Origin: FEN-1073 sp963780865
Lineage (GTDB): Bacteria > Chloroflexota > Anaerolineae > Anaerolineales > RBG-16-64-43
Assembly (NCBI GenBank): GCA_963780865.1
Contig: CAWADT010000022.1
Span: 1-64,000, forward strand
Length of the DNA stretch: 64,000 bases
Reading direction: 5' to 3'
This document shows positions 35,777-43,175 of the stretch, piece by piece. The position numbers and the translations under genes are program-made. Under the pieces are notes generated by a model. The model was not told where the DNA came from. It saw only the letters and a program-made list of their open reading frames with translations, and did not search any database. The number at the start of each line of letters is the position of its first letter. Positions within the stretch are counted from its first letter, which is position 1.

Positions 35777-36862
35777 TTATTCCTCGAGCTCAGTATGAGT
35801 GTTGGTTGGATCCTCGAATTTCTTTGTGATTGTTCCATCTGGTCTCCACTCTTCTACGGAATGTTTTGACGTTATTGTATGGACGCCGTTGTCGTGCGTT
35901 TCGTCAACTTCCCATACCTCTCTACTTTTTATTCCGCCGCCTTCCTCCACGGGATAATAGGTCTCGACAATAACGCTTGTTATTTCAGTCGACGAACCAT
36001 CGGCATTTATGTGAATTTCTTTTTTATTTATTTCTCTAGCTATTACTACTCCCTTACTGACTATCTCGGTTGTCTGTGTTTTGCTCACGCTTTTCGAGCC
36101 GTCTGGAAAGGTTGTTTCCTTTTCCACAATCGTTGTTTGAAGCACGTCGCCCGGATGAAAAGGAGCATGCTGAAAATCAGTAGAACTTATTAAGTAAGCT
36201 AGGCCTAGACAAAACCCGTCAAATATCAGGCCAAAACCGGTAGAGGCAATTAACTCTCCAATTAATATTTCCCAACTACCAGATAATAAATCACCGAAAG
36301 CGCCAATTTGGCTTTGTTTTTTATAAAAGTTATATAAATCCTCACCCGTAACAACCTTTTCTGAATGAAGAGTTTTTGTGTGAGTTATCGAACCATCTGG
36401 ATTTGTTACTGTATTATCTGTAATAGTAATGTCTATTTGATCGGTAAAATAATCAGGATGTATTACGATTATCGTTATCTTTGTGACCCATGATTTGGTT
36501 ACGTCATCCCAGTATTTATATTGATACGTTTGTATTATGTCCTTGCCTGGATGCACATCGGCAAGACCGTTCTTAAAACCATCGAAGGCGTTTATTGTCT
36601 CTTGATCAACATCCTCAAAAGCTTTTGCCGTTTTGGCGAGCGATTGTGCATCGCTCGAAAGGCACGCGCTTAACTCCTGGCACTGGCGGTTAATTTCCAG
36701 CGCGGCGGCGCGGGCGGGTGTGGATAATTGCCCGTCATAGCTCGGCAGCGTGGCGGCGAAATTTAAAATGTCCTTCCCGGCCTGGGCAAAGACTTCGGCA
36801 GAAGATTCGAATACTTTGGAATGGTCTTTGAGTTTATCTGTATCGACGCGGATCCGTTCCAT
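35777..36862 (-). CDS. WXG100-like N-terminal domain protein with different C-terminus
   Basis: A 361-residue protein; ATG at 36862 after cagagagggg. Residues 1-90 match the protein at 31917 nearly position by position (MERIRVDTDKLKDHSKVFES, LPSYDGQLSTPARAAALEIN, SLAKTAKAFEDVD). Beyond residue about 95 it is unrelated. There is a beta-rich part (WVTKITIIVIHPDYF), a hydrophobic region of two helices (LIASTGFGLIFDGFCLGLAY), and a repetitive beta segment with F-P-D-G-S and R-P-D-G-T turns and many T/E/V alternations. This is the layout of a shared export domain carrying variable C-termini. No toxin motif is recognised. Confidence 0.7.
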   Translation of the reverse strand: MERIRVDTDKLKDHSKVFESSAEVFAQAGKDILNFAATLPSYDGQLSTPARAAALEINRQCQELSACLSSDAQSLAKTAKAFEDVDQETINAFDGFKNGLADVHPGKDIIQTYQYKYWDDVTKSWVTKITIIVIHPDYFTDQIDITITDNTVTNPDGSITHTKTLHSEKVVTGEDLYNFYKKQSQIGAFGDLLSGSWEILIGELIASTGFGLIFDGFCLGLAYLISSTDFQHAPFHPGDVLQTTIVEKETTFPDGSKSVSKTQTTEIVSKGVVIAREINKKEIHINADGSSTEITSVIVETYYPVEEGGGIKSREVWEVDETHDNGVHTITSKHSVEEWRPDGTITKKFEDPTNTHTELEE

Positions 36863-37276
36863 GTCCCCTCTCTGTTCTTGATGTTCCAGATGCAACATTA
36901 TTAAAACGCTATTTCCGGCAATCATAGCATGATCAATGATCTCGGTCAAACAAATGTTGTGAATAAGCCCACAATATCTCTGAACCTCAGAACTCCAATG
37001 CAAATCTCATAATCTGCCACCGGTGGCCAAGCCCCCAGGAGAATCAACGGCTTCAGGGATGAACCGGATCCATATGGCCTAGAGCAGATGTCATTCACTT
37101 TGCTTGGATGGATGTAGGGACGAGCACAGGAGCAAGCCAAACGCCTGCGGCTTTAAGTAGAATCACGCCATTCTTTGATTGCCTGCCTATTTAGGCAATC
37201 CAAATAGAAAAATGGCGTAAAAAACGCAGCTGACGGGCAAACCATGCCGAGTTTTTCCGCCCGTCCCGAGCGCTGC
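36863..37276. other. Intergenic region upstream of rpmH
   Basis: About 410 bases between divergent transcripts. A single DnaA-box-like sequence, tgtgaataa (36958-36966), is present, but there is no cluster, so an origin is not supported even though rpmH is often near oriC. A perfect inverted repeat, gattgcctgcctatttaggc followed by aatc (37178-37201), lies at the right. No gene was seen. Confidence 0.45.
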
Positions 37277-37306
37277 TTGACCGCCTGGAAAGTCGGCTGG
37301 TATAAT
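37277..37306 (+). promoter_or_regulatory. Promoter of rpmH
   Basis: TTGACC (37277-37282) and a perfect TATAAT (37301-37306) at 18-base spacing, about 40 bases before the rpmH ATG. Confidence 0.75.
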
Positions 37307-37344
37307 CCAGCCCGCACGGAAAGCCGGTTTTTAAAGGAAAACTC

Positions 37345-37539
37345 ATGCCAAAAAGAACGTATCAGCCGAAGATTCGACGCCGCGCGCGCGTGCACGGGTT
37401 CCGCCAGCGCATGGCCACCAGCGGCGGCCGCAAGGTGCTGGCGGCGCGGCGCGCCAAGGGGCGCGCCCGCCTCGCGGTCCAGCCCACCCACGTCAAGAAA
37501 TCCGATTGGAACGGCAGGAAAGGTCAGAAAGGCAAGTGA
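37345..37539 (+). CDS. rpmH: 50S ribosomal protein L34
   Basis: A 64-residue basic protein beginning P-K-R-T-Y-Q-P-K and containing R-V-H-G-F-R-Q-R-M-A-T-S-G-G-R-K-V-L-A-A-R-R-A-K-G-R, the L34 signature. It has a C-terminal extension of about 18 residues beyond the usual 44-47. First gene of the rpmH-rnpA-yidD-yidC-jag block. Confidence 0.97.
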   Translation: MPKRTYQPKIRRRARVHGFRQRMATSGGRKVLAARRAKGRARLAVQPTHVKKSDWNGRKGQKGK

Positions 37540-37578
37540 CCTCCTTCCCGCGCCCCGCAAAGCGCCGGGGAGCCTCGC

Positions 37579-37947
37579 ATGCAGCCACGGTTCCGCCTTC
37601 ATCGCACGAGCGACATCCAGCGGGTGCGGCGCACAGGCAAGTCGTATGCCCACCCGCTGCTCGTTCTCGTCGCGGCGCGGAGCGATCCGCCCGCCTCCCG
37701 GGTGGCCTTCTCGGCCGGAAAACGGGTGGGCGGCGCGGTGCAGCGCAACCGCGCCAAACGCAGGTTGCGCGGGGCGGTCCGTCCGCTCCTCGGCTCCCTC
37801 GCGCATGGATGGGATCTGCTGCTGATCGCCCGGACGGGGGCGGTGACGGCCGATTATGCGGACCTCTCCGCCGCGGTCCGCTTGCTGTTTCTCAAAGCCG
37901 GCGTCCTTGACGACAATGGCGAACATCCTGCCCGCGCCGGAGGCTGA
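37579..37947 (+). CDS. rnpA: Ribonuclease P protein component
   Basis: A 122-residue basic protein that assists the RNase P RNA in maturing tRNA 5' ends. The RNR motif is clear (V-Q-R-N-R-A-K-R-R-L-R-G-A-V-R), preceded by RLHRTSDIQRVRRTGKSYAH and VAFSAGKRVGGA. It lies 39 bases after rpmH and overlaps yidD at its 3' end. Confidence 0.95.
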   Translation: MQPRFRLHRTSDIQRVRRTGKSYAHPLLVLVAARSDPPASRVAFSAGKRVGGAVQRNRAKRRLRGAVRPLLGSLAHGWDLLLIARTGAVTADYADLSAAVRLLFLKAGVLDDNGEHPARAGG

Positions 37948-38200
37948 TCCTCCGCTGCGGTCGCTTCCTCTAAATCCGGGCACCCTCCCGCGCTGGCCGC
38001 TGCTGGCGGCCATCCGGGTTTACCAGCTTACCCTCTCGCGGCTGGTCGCACCGGATACCTGCCGGTTTTATCCGACCTGCTCGCATTACGCCTACCAGGC
38101 CGTATATAAATACGGGCTGTGGAAGGGCGGGCGGATGGCCGCGTGGCGCCTGCTGCGCTGCCAGCCGTTCGCGGCGGGCGGTTACGATCCGGTTCCCTGA
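37916..38200 (+). CDS. yidD: YidD membrane protein insertion efficiency factor
   Basis: A 94-residue protein; the ATG at 37916 lies inside the end of rnpA. The family signature I-R-V-Y-Q-L-T-L-S-R, C-R-F-Y-P-T-C-S-H-Y-A and R-L-L-R-C-Q-P-F-A-A-G-G-Y-D-P-V-P is complete. It aids YidC-dependent membrane insertion. Confidence 0.95.
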   Translation: MANILPAPEADPPLRSLPLNPGTLPRWPLLAAIRVYQLTLSRLVAPDTCRFYPTCSHYAYQAVYKYGLWKGGRMAAWRLLRCQPFAAGGYDPVP

Positions 38201-38240
38201 AGAAACGCCGGCCGGAAGGCCGGATGGAGTTGTACAAACG

Positions 38241-39344
38241 ATGTTGGAATTATTTTCAAATCAAAAGTGGTTTTCGGGGCGATCGCGCGCGGCGGCGATC
38301 GTTGTGCTCGCGCTCGTCTCGATGACGCTGGCGGCCTGTTCCGCGACCGCTTCGAATGAATCCTGGCCCGGGCTCGCGCTCAAGGGCGAGATGGGGTACC
38401 TCGCGCACAATCACTTCGTCAGCGCGGTCAACCTAGCCACCGGCCAGAAGGCCTGGCAATATCCCGATAAGGCGGATACCAAGCTGCTCTTCTACGGCGA
38501 CCCGCTCCTGGATTCCAAGGGCGACCTGGTGGCCGCCGCCTACAACGGATCGGTGTTCAAACTGGATCCGGCGACCGGCGCGCTGAAATGGAAGCACGAC
38601 GGCGACGGATCGAAGATTCTCGCGCCGCTGGTGGAAGCTCCGGACGGGAGTTATTACGCCTCGAGCGACAGCGGCGATCTGCTTATCCTCGATCCCGCGA
38701 CCGGCGCGCTGAAATCCAAGATCCACCTCGGCAAGGCCGTCGCCTGGGGCGCGATGGCCGCCGATGCGGACAGGATCTACGTGGCCACGATCGAACATAA
38801 AGTGTACGCCGTCAACTTCCAAAGCGGGAAAACGGATTGGTCGGTCGACGCCGGCGGATCGATCGCCGGCGGGGTGACGCTCGCAGGCGGCACGCTCTAC
38901 GTCGGGACGTTCACCGGCCGGGTGATGGCGCTGGACGCGCAGACCGGAAAGACGCTGTGGGATACGAAGGCCGACGGCTGGGTCTGGCAGGCGCCGGTGG
39001 CGGCGGATTCGATCTTCGCCACCGACCTGGGCGGCACGCTGCGGGCGCTCTCGCCCTCAGGCGGCGCGCCCGTATGGAGCAAGACCCTCGGCGCTCCGGT
39101 CCAGGCGGCGCCGGCCGTGGACAACGGCATCGTGTTCATCGGGACCACCGCCGGAATGGTGCGCGCCTACTCGGCCGCCGACGGAACGCAAAAATGGGAA
39201 CAGACGCTCGAGGGCGGGGTGTTCGGAACCCTGCGGGTGTTCAGCGGCAAGCTGCTGATCACCGTCAACGGCAGCAAATATCAGCTGGCGGAGCTTGCGC
39301 CTGACACCGGTTCGATCGTCTGGACTTACGCCGACCCTGGATAA
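38241..39344 (+). CDS. PQQ-like beta-propeller lipoprotein
   Basis: A 367-residue lipoprotein: the signal segment (RAAAIVVLALVSMTLAAC) ends in lipobox L-A-A-C. About seven propeller blades follow, marked by repeated L-D-P-A-T-G-A-L-K-W-K, LDAQTGKTLWDTK and similar A-T-G-x-x-x-W motifs (SAVNLATGQKAWQYP, YAVNFQSGKTDWSV). It resembles BamB-like PQQ-repeat proteins, although no outer-membrane assembly system is expected here. It lies between yidD and yidC, which suggests a role in envelope protein biogenesis (inferred). Confidence 0.85.
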   Translation: MLELFSNQKWFSGRSRAAAIVVLALVSMTLAACSATASNESWPGLALKGEMGYLAHNHFVSAVNLATGQKAWQYPDKADTKLLFYGDPLLDSKGDLVAAAYNGSVFKLDPATGALKWKHDGDGSKILAPLVEAPDGSYYASSDSGDLLILDPATGALKSKIHLGKAVAWGAMAADADRIYVATIEHKVYAVNFQSGKTDWSVDAGGSIAGGVTLAGGTLYVGTFTGRVMALDAQTGKTLWDTKADGWVWQAPVAADSIFATDLGGTLRALSPSGGAPVWSKTLGAPVQAAPAVDNGIVFIGTTAGMVRAYSAADGTQKWEQTLEGGVFGTLRVFSGKLLITVNGSKYQLAELAPDTGSIVWTYADPG

Positions 39345-39399
39345 ATTCGTCCTGCCTGCGCGCCCAAACCGCGCGGGCTGACCTACGGGATAAAACGCC

Positions 39400-40170
39400 A
39401 TGTGGGATACCTTTATCATCAATCCGCTCATCAACGCGCTGCTGTTCCTCTACCGGCTGCTCGGCGGGAACTTCGGCTTGGCGATCATCGTCTTCACCAT
39501 CCTCATCCGCCTGATCACCTACCCGCTCACGGCCTCCTCGACAAAAAGCATGAAGAAGATGCAGGAGTTGCAGGGCTCGAAGGAGTGGAAGGATCTGGCG
39601 AAGAAGTACGCCAAGGATAAGGAAAAGATGCAGGCCGAGCAGATGAAGCTGCTCCAGGCGTCGGGGGCCAACCCGCTGGGGGGCTGCCTGCCGATGCTGA
39701 TCCAACTGCCGATTATGATCGGCCTGTACCAGTCCATCCTCAACGTCATTCCCGCTACGCCGTTGCAGCTCTACAGTTTTTCGCAGCGCGTCTACACTTT
39801 CTTCCCAACGGCGCTCATCCCGCTCTCCAAAAGCTTCCTGTGGATGAACCTGGCCCAGCCCGAGCACCTCACCATCCCGGGATTACCGTTCGCGATCCCG
39901 GTCCTGGCGATCCTGGTGCTGATTACCAGCTGGGTGTCGCAGCGGATCATCCCGATGATGACCACCGACGCGCAGAGCGCGCAAACCAATCTGATCATGA
40001 ACGTCTTCATGGTGCTGCTGTTCACCAACATCTCGCTCAGCCTGGCCTCGGGTCTTTCGCTGTATTTCGTGACGACCAACCTGCTGACCATCGTCCAGTA
40101 TATGATGATGGGCAGGGTGGCCTGGCGCCAGGTCTTCAGCATCTCGCCGGCACCCGATTCTTCGAAATAG
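39400..40170 (+). CDS. yidC: Membrane protein insertase YidC/Oxa1
   Basis: A 256-residue insertase of the short Gram-positive/Oxa1 type, without the large periplasmic domain. Conserved regions include FGLAIIVFTILIRLITYPLT with the functional Arg in the first membrane helix, the cytoplasmic helical hairpin (KKMQELQGSKEWKDLAKKYA), G-G-C-L-P-M-L-I-Q-L-P-I-M-I-G-L-Y, and the last helices ending NLLTIVQYMMMGR. Part of the rpmH-rnpA-yidD-yidC-jag block. Confidence 0.95.
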   Translation: MWDTFIINPLINALLFLYRLLGGNFGLAIIVFTILIRLITYPLTASSTKSMKKMQELQGSKEWKDLAKKYAKDKEKMQAEQMKLLQASGANPLGGCLPMLIQLPIMIGLYQSILNVIPATPLQLYSFSQRVYTFFPTALIPLSKSFLWMNLAQPEHLTIPGLPFAIPVLAILVLITSWVSQRIIPMMTTDAQSAQTNLIMNVFMVLLFTNISLSLASGLSLYFVTTNLLTIVQYMMMGRVAWRQVFSISPAPDSSK

Positions 40171-40201
40171 ATTCCATTCCTCCTTCCCCAGAGGAGCGCG
40201 C

Positions 40202-40900
40202 ATGACGACTAGCAGAAACAGCGTGGAAATTACGGCCCCCTCCGTGGCGGAGGCGGTGGAACGCGGCCTCTCCCGGCTCGGAATGAAGCGGGAAGAGGTG
40301 GAGATCGTGGTCCTGGAGGAAGGCCGCCCGGCCGATTTCCCCGGCGGGGGAATTCCGGCGCGGGTGCGGTTGACGCCTCCCGAGGGCGGCGCGGAACCGG
40401 ACCCGGACCTCGCGACGGCGCGCGAAGTAGTGGAGGAACTCCTGCAGCGGATGCGCCTGCGAGCGAGCGTTACCGCGCAGTGGACCGAACCGGAGGATGC
40501 CGGCGAGGAGCGCCACGCGCTGGTGGAAATTCATGGCCAGGATCTCGGGATCATGGTCAGCCGGCGCGGCGAGGGGCTTTCAGCGATGCAATATCTGGCG
40601 CGGATGATTACGGCCCGCAAGCTCGGCCGCCCGCTGCCGGTGATCGTGGACGTGGAAGGCTACCGCCGGCGGCGGGAGCAGCAGCTGCGGCGCATGGCGC
40701 GCCGCGCCGCCGAGCAGGCGGTGGACCGCGCCCGCACCGTGGAACTCGAGCCGATGCCCGCCAACGAGCGGCGCATCATCCACCTCGAGCTGCGCGCGCA
40801 CCCCGGGGTGACCACCGAATCGGTCGGGGTGGGCCGGTCGCGCAAGGTGACGATCATCCCCAAGGCTCAGGATGCGGCGGAAAAGCCGGATTCCGGTTGA
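40202..40900 (+). CDS. jag: Jag/KhpB-type RNA-binding protein
   Basis: A 232-residue protein with the three expected modules. The Jag_N domain (residues about 5-60, APSVAEAVERGLSRLGMKRE) is followed by a KH domain containing G-Q-D-L-G-I-M-V-S-R-R-G-E (near residue 115), and then an R3H domain (YRRRREQQLRRMARRAAEQA, then PMPANERRIIHLELRAHPGV). It binds RNA and is commonly encoded behind yidC, as here. Confidence 0.93.
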   Translation: MTTSRNSVEITAPSVAEAVERGLSRLGMKREEVEIVVLEEGRPADFPGGGIPARVRLTPPEGGAEPDPDLATAREVVEELLQRMRLRASVTAQWTEPEDAGEERHALVEIHGQDLGIMVSRRGEGLSAMQYLARMITARKLGRPLPVIVDVEGYRRRREQQLRRMARRAAEQAVDRARTVELEPMPANERRIIHLELRAHPGVTTESVGVGRSRKVTIIPKAQDAAEKPDSG

Positions 40901-40926
40901 CGTCGGCGGGCCGGACATGGTACACT
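40897..40926 (+). promoter_or_regulatory. Promoter of the infC-rpmI-rplT operon
   Basis: TTGACG (40897-40902) and TACACT (40921-40926) with 18-base spacing. It overlaps the jag stop codon. Confidence 0.6.
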
Positions 40927-40992
40927 GCCTGCCCGAAGCAAGCCGCCTGAGGGGCAACGGGCGGCGGCCGTTTTGAAAGAGGAGGAATACCC

Positions 40993-41511
40993 ATCAGCGC
41001 ATCGGAATATCGCGTCAATGAGCAAATCCGTTCCAAGGAAGTCCGTCTGATCGGGGCGGATGGGGCGAACGTCGGCGTGGTCACTCTGCAAGAGGCGTTG
41101 CGCCTGGCGCGCGAGGCCAACCTGGACCTGGTGGAAGTTTCTCCAGGGACCGAGCCGCCGGTCTGCCGGGTGCTGAACCTGGGGAAGTTCCTCTACGAAA
41201 AAGAAAAAAAGGATCGGCTGGCGCGCAAAGCCCAGACTAAAATCGAAGTCAAGGAAATCCGCCTGCGGCCGAAAACCACCGATCATCACCGTTCCTTCAA
41301 GGTCCGCGACGCGCGCAAATGGATTTTGGAGGGGATGAAAGTGAAAGTGCGCATCCGCTTCCGCGGCCGCGAAATCACCTACCCGGAGATCGCGCGCGAA
41401 GATCTGGCGCAGATCGCCAAGGAACTGGAAGACATCGCGGTAGTGGAGCAGCAGCCGGACATGGAAGGGCGCACGATGCTGATGGTGCTGGGCCCGGCGC
41501 GGAAGAAATAG
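40993..41511 (+). CDS. infC: Translation initiation factor IF-3 (probable AUC start)
   Basis: A 172-residue factor that binds the 30S subunit and checks initiator pairing. The conserved N-terminus S-E-Y-R-V-N-E-Q-I-R-S-K-E-V-R-L-I-G is encoded upstream of every in-frame ATG or GTG, so starting at GTG 41077 would delete the whole signature. The strong ribosome site gaggagga (40979-40986) sits six bases before ATC at 40993. infC is known for non-AUG starts (AUU in E. coli) used for autoregulation. The rest is typical: EALRLAREANLDLVEVSPG, PPVCRVLNLGKFLYEKEK, IRLRPKTTDHH, QQPDMEGRTMLMVL. Confidence 0.92.
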   Translation: MSASEYRVNEQIRSKEVRLIGADGANVGVVTLQEALRLAREANLDLVEVSPGTEPPVCRVLNLGKFLYEKEKKDRLARKAQTKIEVKEIRLRPKTTDHHRSFKVRDARKWILEGMKVKVRIRFRGREITYPEIAREDLAQIAKELEDIAVVEQQPDMEGRTMLMVLGPARKK

Positions 41512-41601
41512 CGCGCAGTAGTTTTTCGGGAAGATCATCCGCCGCGCCGGGATAAGCCCCGGCGCGACTTCGCAAGATCGGAAACACAGGAGCGGGCATC
41601 G

Positions 41602-41853
41602 ATGCCTCGAAAAGTTAAAAAGGGAAAGACCAAACTCAAGACGCACAAGGCCACGGCCAAGCGCTTCCGCCTCACCGGAAGCGGCAAGGTGATGCGAACC
41701 AAGGGCGGTAAAAGCCACCTGCGGCGGCGCAAATCCCCGCGCACCACAGCCCTCTTCACCGAGATGGTCGAAGTAAAAGGGAGCAACACCCGCAAGCGCG
41801 TCAAGCGCTTGGCGCCGTACATGAAGAAGTACAAGGCCAACCCGCCGCGCTAA
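41602..41853 (+). CDS. rpmI: 50S ribosomal protein L35
   Basis: An 83-residue basic protein with the L35 pattern K-L-K-T-H-K-A-T-A-K-R-F-R-L-T-G-S-G-K and the C-terminal V-K-R-L-A-P-Y-M. It is somewhat longer than the usual 64-67 residues. A ribosome site (aggag) lies upstream. A perfect GC hairpin (cgcgccggg...cccggcgcg) fills the spacer from infC. Confidence 0.95.
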   Translation: MPRKVKKGKTKLKTHKATAKRFRLTGSGKVMRTKGGKSHLRRRKSPRTTALFTEMVEVKGSNTRKRVKRLAPYMKKYKANPPR

Positions 41854-41863
41854 GCGGGCCGTC

Positions 41864-41966
41864 GGGCGGTTCGGACAACCGCCCTGGATTGCCGTCGTTG
41901 CGCGCGAGCAACGGGGCGGCCGTCGTCGGGTAACCGATCGCGGCGGCCCGGCGCGCAGGGATCGGT
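41864..41966 (+). promoter_or_regulatory. Structured rpmI-rplT spacer, candidate L20 autoregulatory site
   Basis: Three stems are visible: gggcggtt/aaccgccc (41864-41884, perfect 8 bp), cgttgc/gcaacg (41896-41913) and accgatc/gatcggt (41933-41966). The last ends immediately before the rplT ribosome site (aggag). Ribosomal operons of this type are often controlled by L20 binding to mRNA. No known leader class was matched, so this is a structural inference. Confidence 0.4.
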
Positions 41967-41979
41967 AGGAGCGAACGCC

Positions 41980-42327
41980 ATGACCAGAACCAAGGGCGGA
42001 TTCAAGTCCCACCTCCGCCACAAGAAAATCATCCACATGGGCAAGGGCCAGTTTGGCTCACGCCACCGGCTGTTCAAGCGCGCCAACGAGGCCATGCTCA
42101 AAAGCTTGTGGTACGCCTACCGCGACCGGCGCAACCGCAAACGGGACCTGCGCAAACTGTGGATCGTCCGCATCAATGCGGCCGCGCGGCTCAACGGCAC
42201 CACCTACAGCCGGCTGATCTCCGGGTTGCGCGTGGGCGGGATTCTGCTCAACCGCAAGATGCTGGCGGACCTGGCGGTACGCGATCCGCAGGCGTTCGGC
42301 CAGGTGGTCCTGGCGGCGAAGAAATAA
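41980..42327 (+). CDS. rplT: 50S ribosomal protein L20
   Basis: A 115-residue protein with the L20 signature: F-G-S-R-H-R-L-F-K-R-A-N-E-A, AYRDRRNRKRDLRKLWIVRINAA, and YSRLISGLRVGGILLNRKMLADLA. Last gene of infC-rpmI-rplT, followed by a strong terminator. Confidence 0.97.
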   Translation: MTRTKGGFKSHLRHKKIIHMGKGQFGSRHRLFKRANEAMLKSLWYAYRDRRNRKRDLRKLWIVRINAAARLNGTTYSRLISGLRVGGILLNRKMLADLAVRDPQAFGQVVLAAKK

Positions 42328-42347
42328 TTCAAGCTGAAAAGATAATT

Positions 42348-42380
42348 ACGGCCCGGTGAAAACCGGGCCGTTTTTATTTT
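42348..42380 (+). terminator. Terminator of the infC operon
   Basis: acggcccggt pairs perfectly with accgggccgt around a gaaa tetraloop, followed by ttttt-a-tttt. Confidence 0.9.
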
Positions 42381-42387
42381 CCTGTTC

Positions 42388-42850
42388 GTCATGCCCGAGT
42401 GTACCTATCGGGCATCCACGCATTATGGAGGCGATAAAAGGGGGGAAAGAAATGGATCCCCGCTTAAGACGCGCGGGGATGACGATCATTGGAACACGCG
42501 AGGATGACGATCATTGGACAGCGGGGGGATGACGATTATTGGACAGCGGGGGGATGACGATTATTGGTACACATGGTCATGATAAATGTTCGTCATGCCC
42601 GAGTTTTCCCATCGGGCATCCACGCATTATGGAGGCGATAAAAGAGGTTAAAGAAATGGATCCCCGCTAAGAACACGCGGGGATGACGATCATAAGAATA
42701 CATGGGAATGAAAAAAGGTCGTCATGCCCGAGTGTTCCTAGCGGGTATCCCCGCCAAAGACAAGCGGGAATGACGATCACTGGAGCATCCGAAGCCAACG
42801 AATGGTCGTCATGCCCGCGTGTTCTTGGCGGGCATCCCCCCTTTAAAATC
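42388..42850. repeat. Cluster of dispersed repeats with an internal 25-26-bp tandem
   Basis: At least three copies of a unit beginning cgtcatgcccgagt and containing cgggcatccacgcattatgg and aaagaaatggatccccgc (near 42389, 42590 and 42720). Their ends are inverted (cgtcatgccc against ggggatgacg). Between 42476 and 42566 a short tandem, gatgacgattattggacagc plus gggg, occurs four times with small changes. No coding potential. Confidence 0.7.
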
Positions 42851-43175
42851 ACAATAAAGTTGTAGCCCGAAAGTATAATATCTAGCAACTTTTTGAAATT
42901 TCACCAATCAACTATGAAAATAAAAGTTAAGTTCTAACCGCATTTCTAATAGATCCAGTGGGTTGAAACATGCCAATAATGTTATATACAAACAATCGTT
43001 TCATCGGTTCCAGCGCGAACAAGCTCTCAAGTTGAACAAAGGGACTGAAGCTCATTTTTTCTGTCTTTATGGTCTCGTATATAATAATTCCTTAAAAGCA
43101 ATATATAGAAGGTTCAATATTAGGACAATAATTATCAGAATACAATCCCGATTTCTTAATTGGAGGCCATAGCCC
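42851..43175. other. Intergenic AT-rich region upstream of the WD40 lipoprotein
   Basis: About 325 AT-rich bases. A 69-codon open frame at 42963-43172 has no ribosome site or recognisable content and is not called. The ribosome site of the next gene (attggagg) is at the right edge. Confidence 0.4.

Noticed and set aside
36958..36966. DnaA-box-like tgtgaataa near rpmH, suggesting oriC
   Set aside because: Only one box, no AT-rich unwinding region or dnaA/dnaN genes nearby.
42476..42566. Possible CRISPR array
   Set aside because: Units of 25-26 bp are repeated directly without unique spacers, and no cas gene is near. It is a simple tandem within a dispersed repeat.
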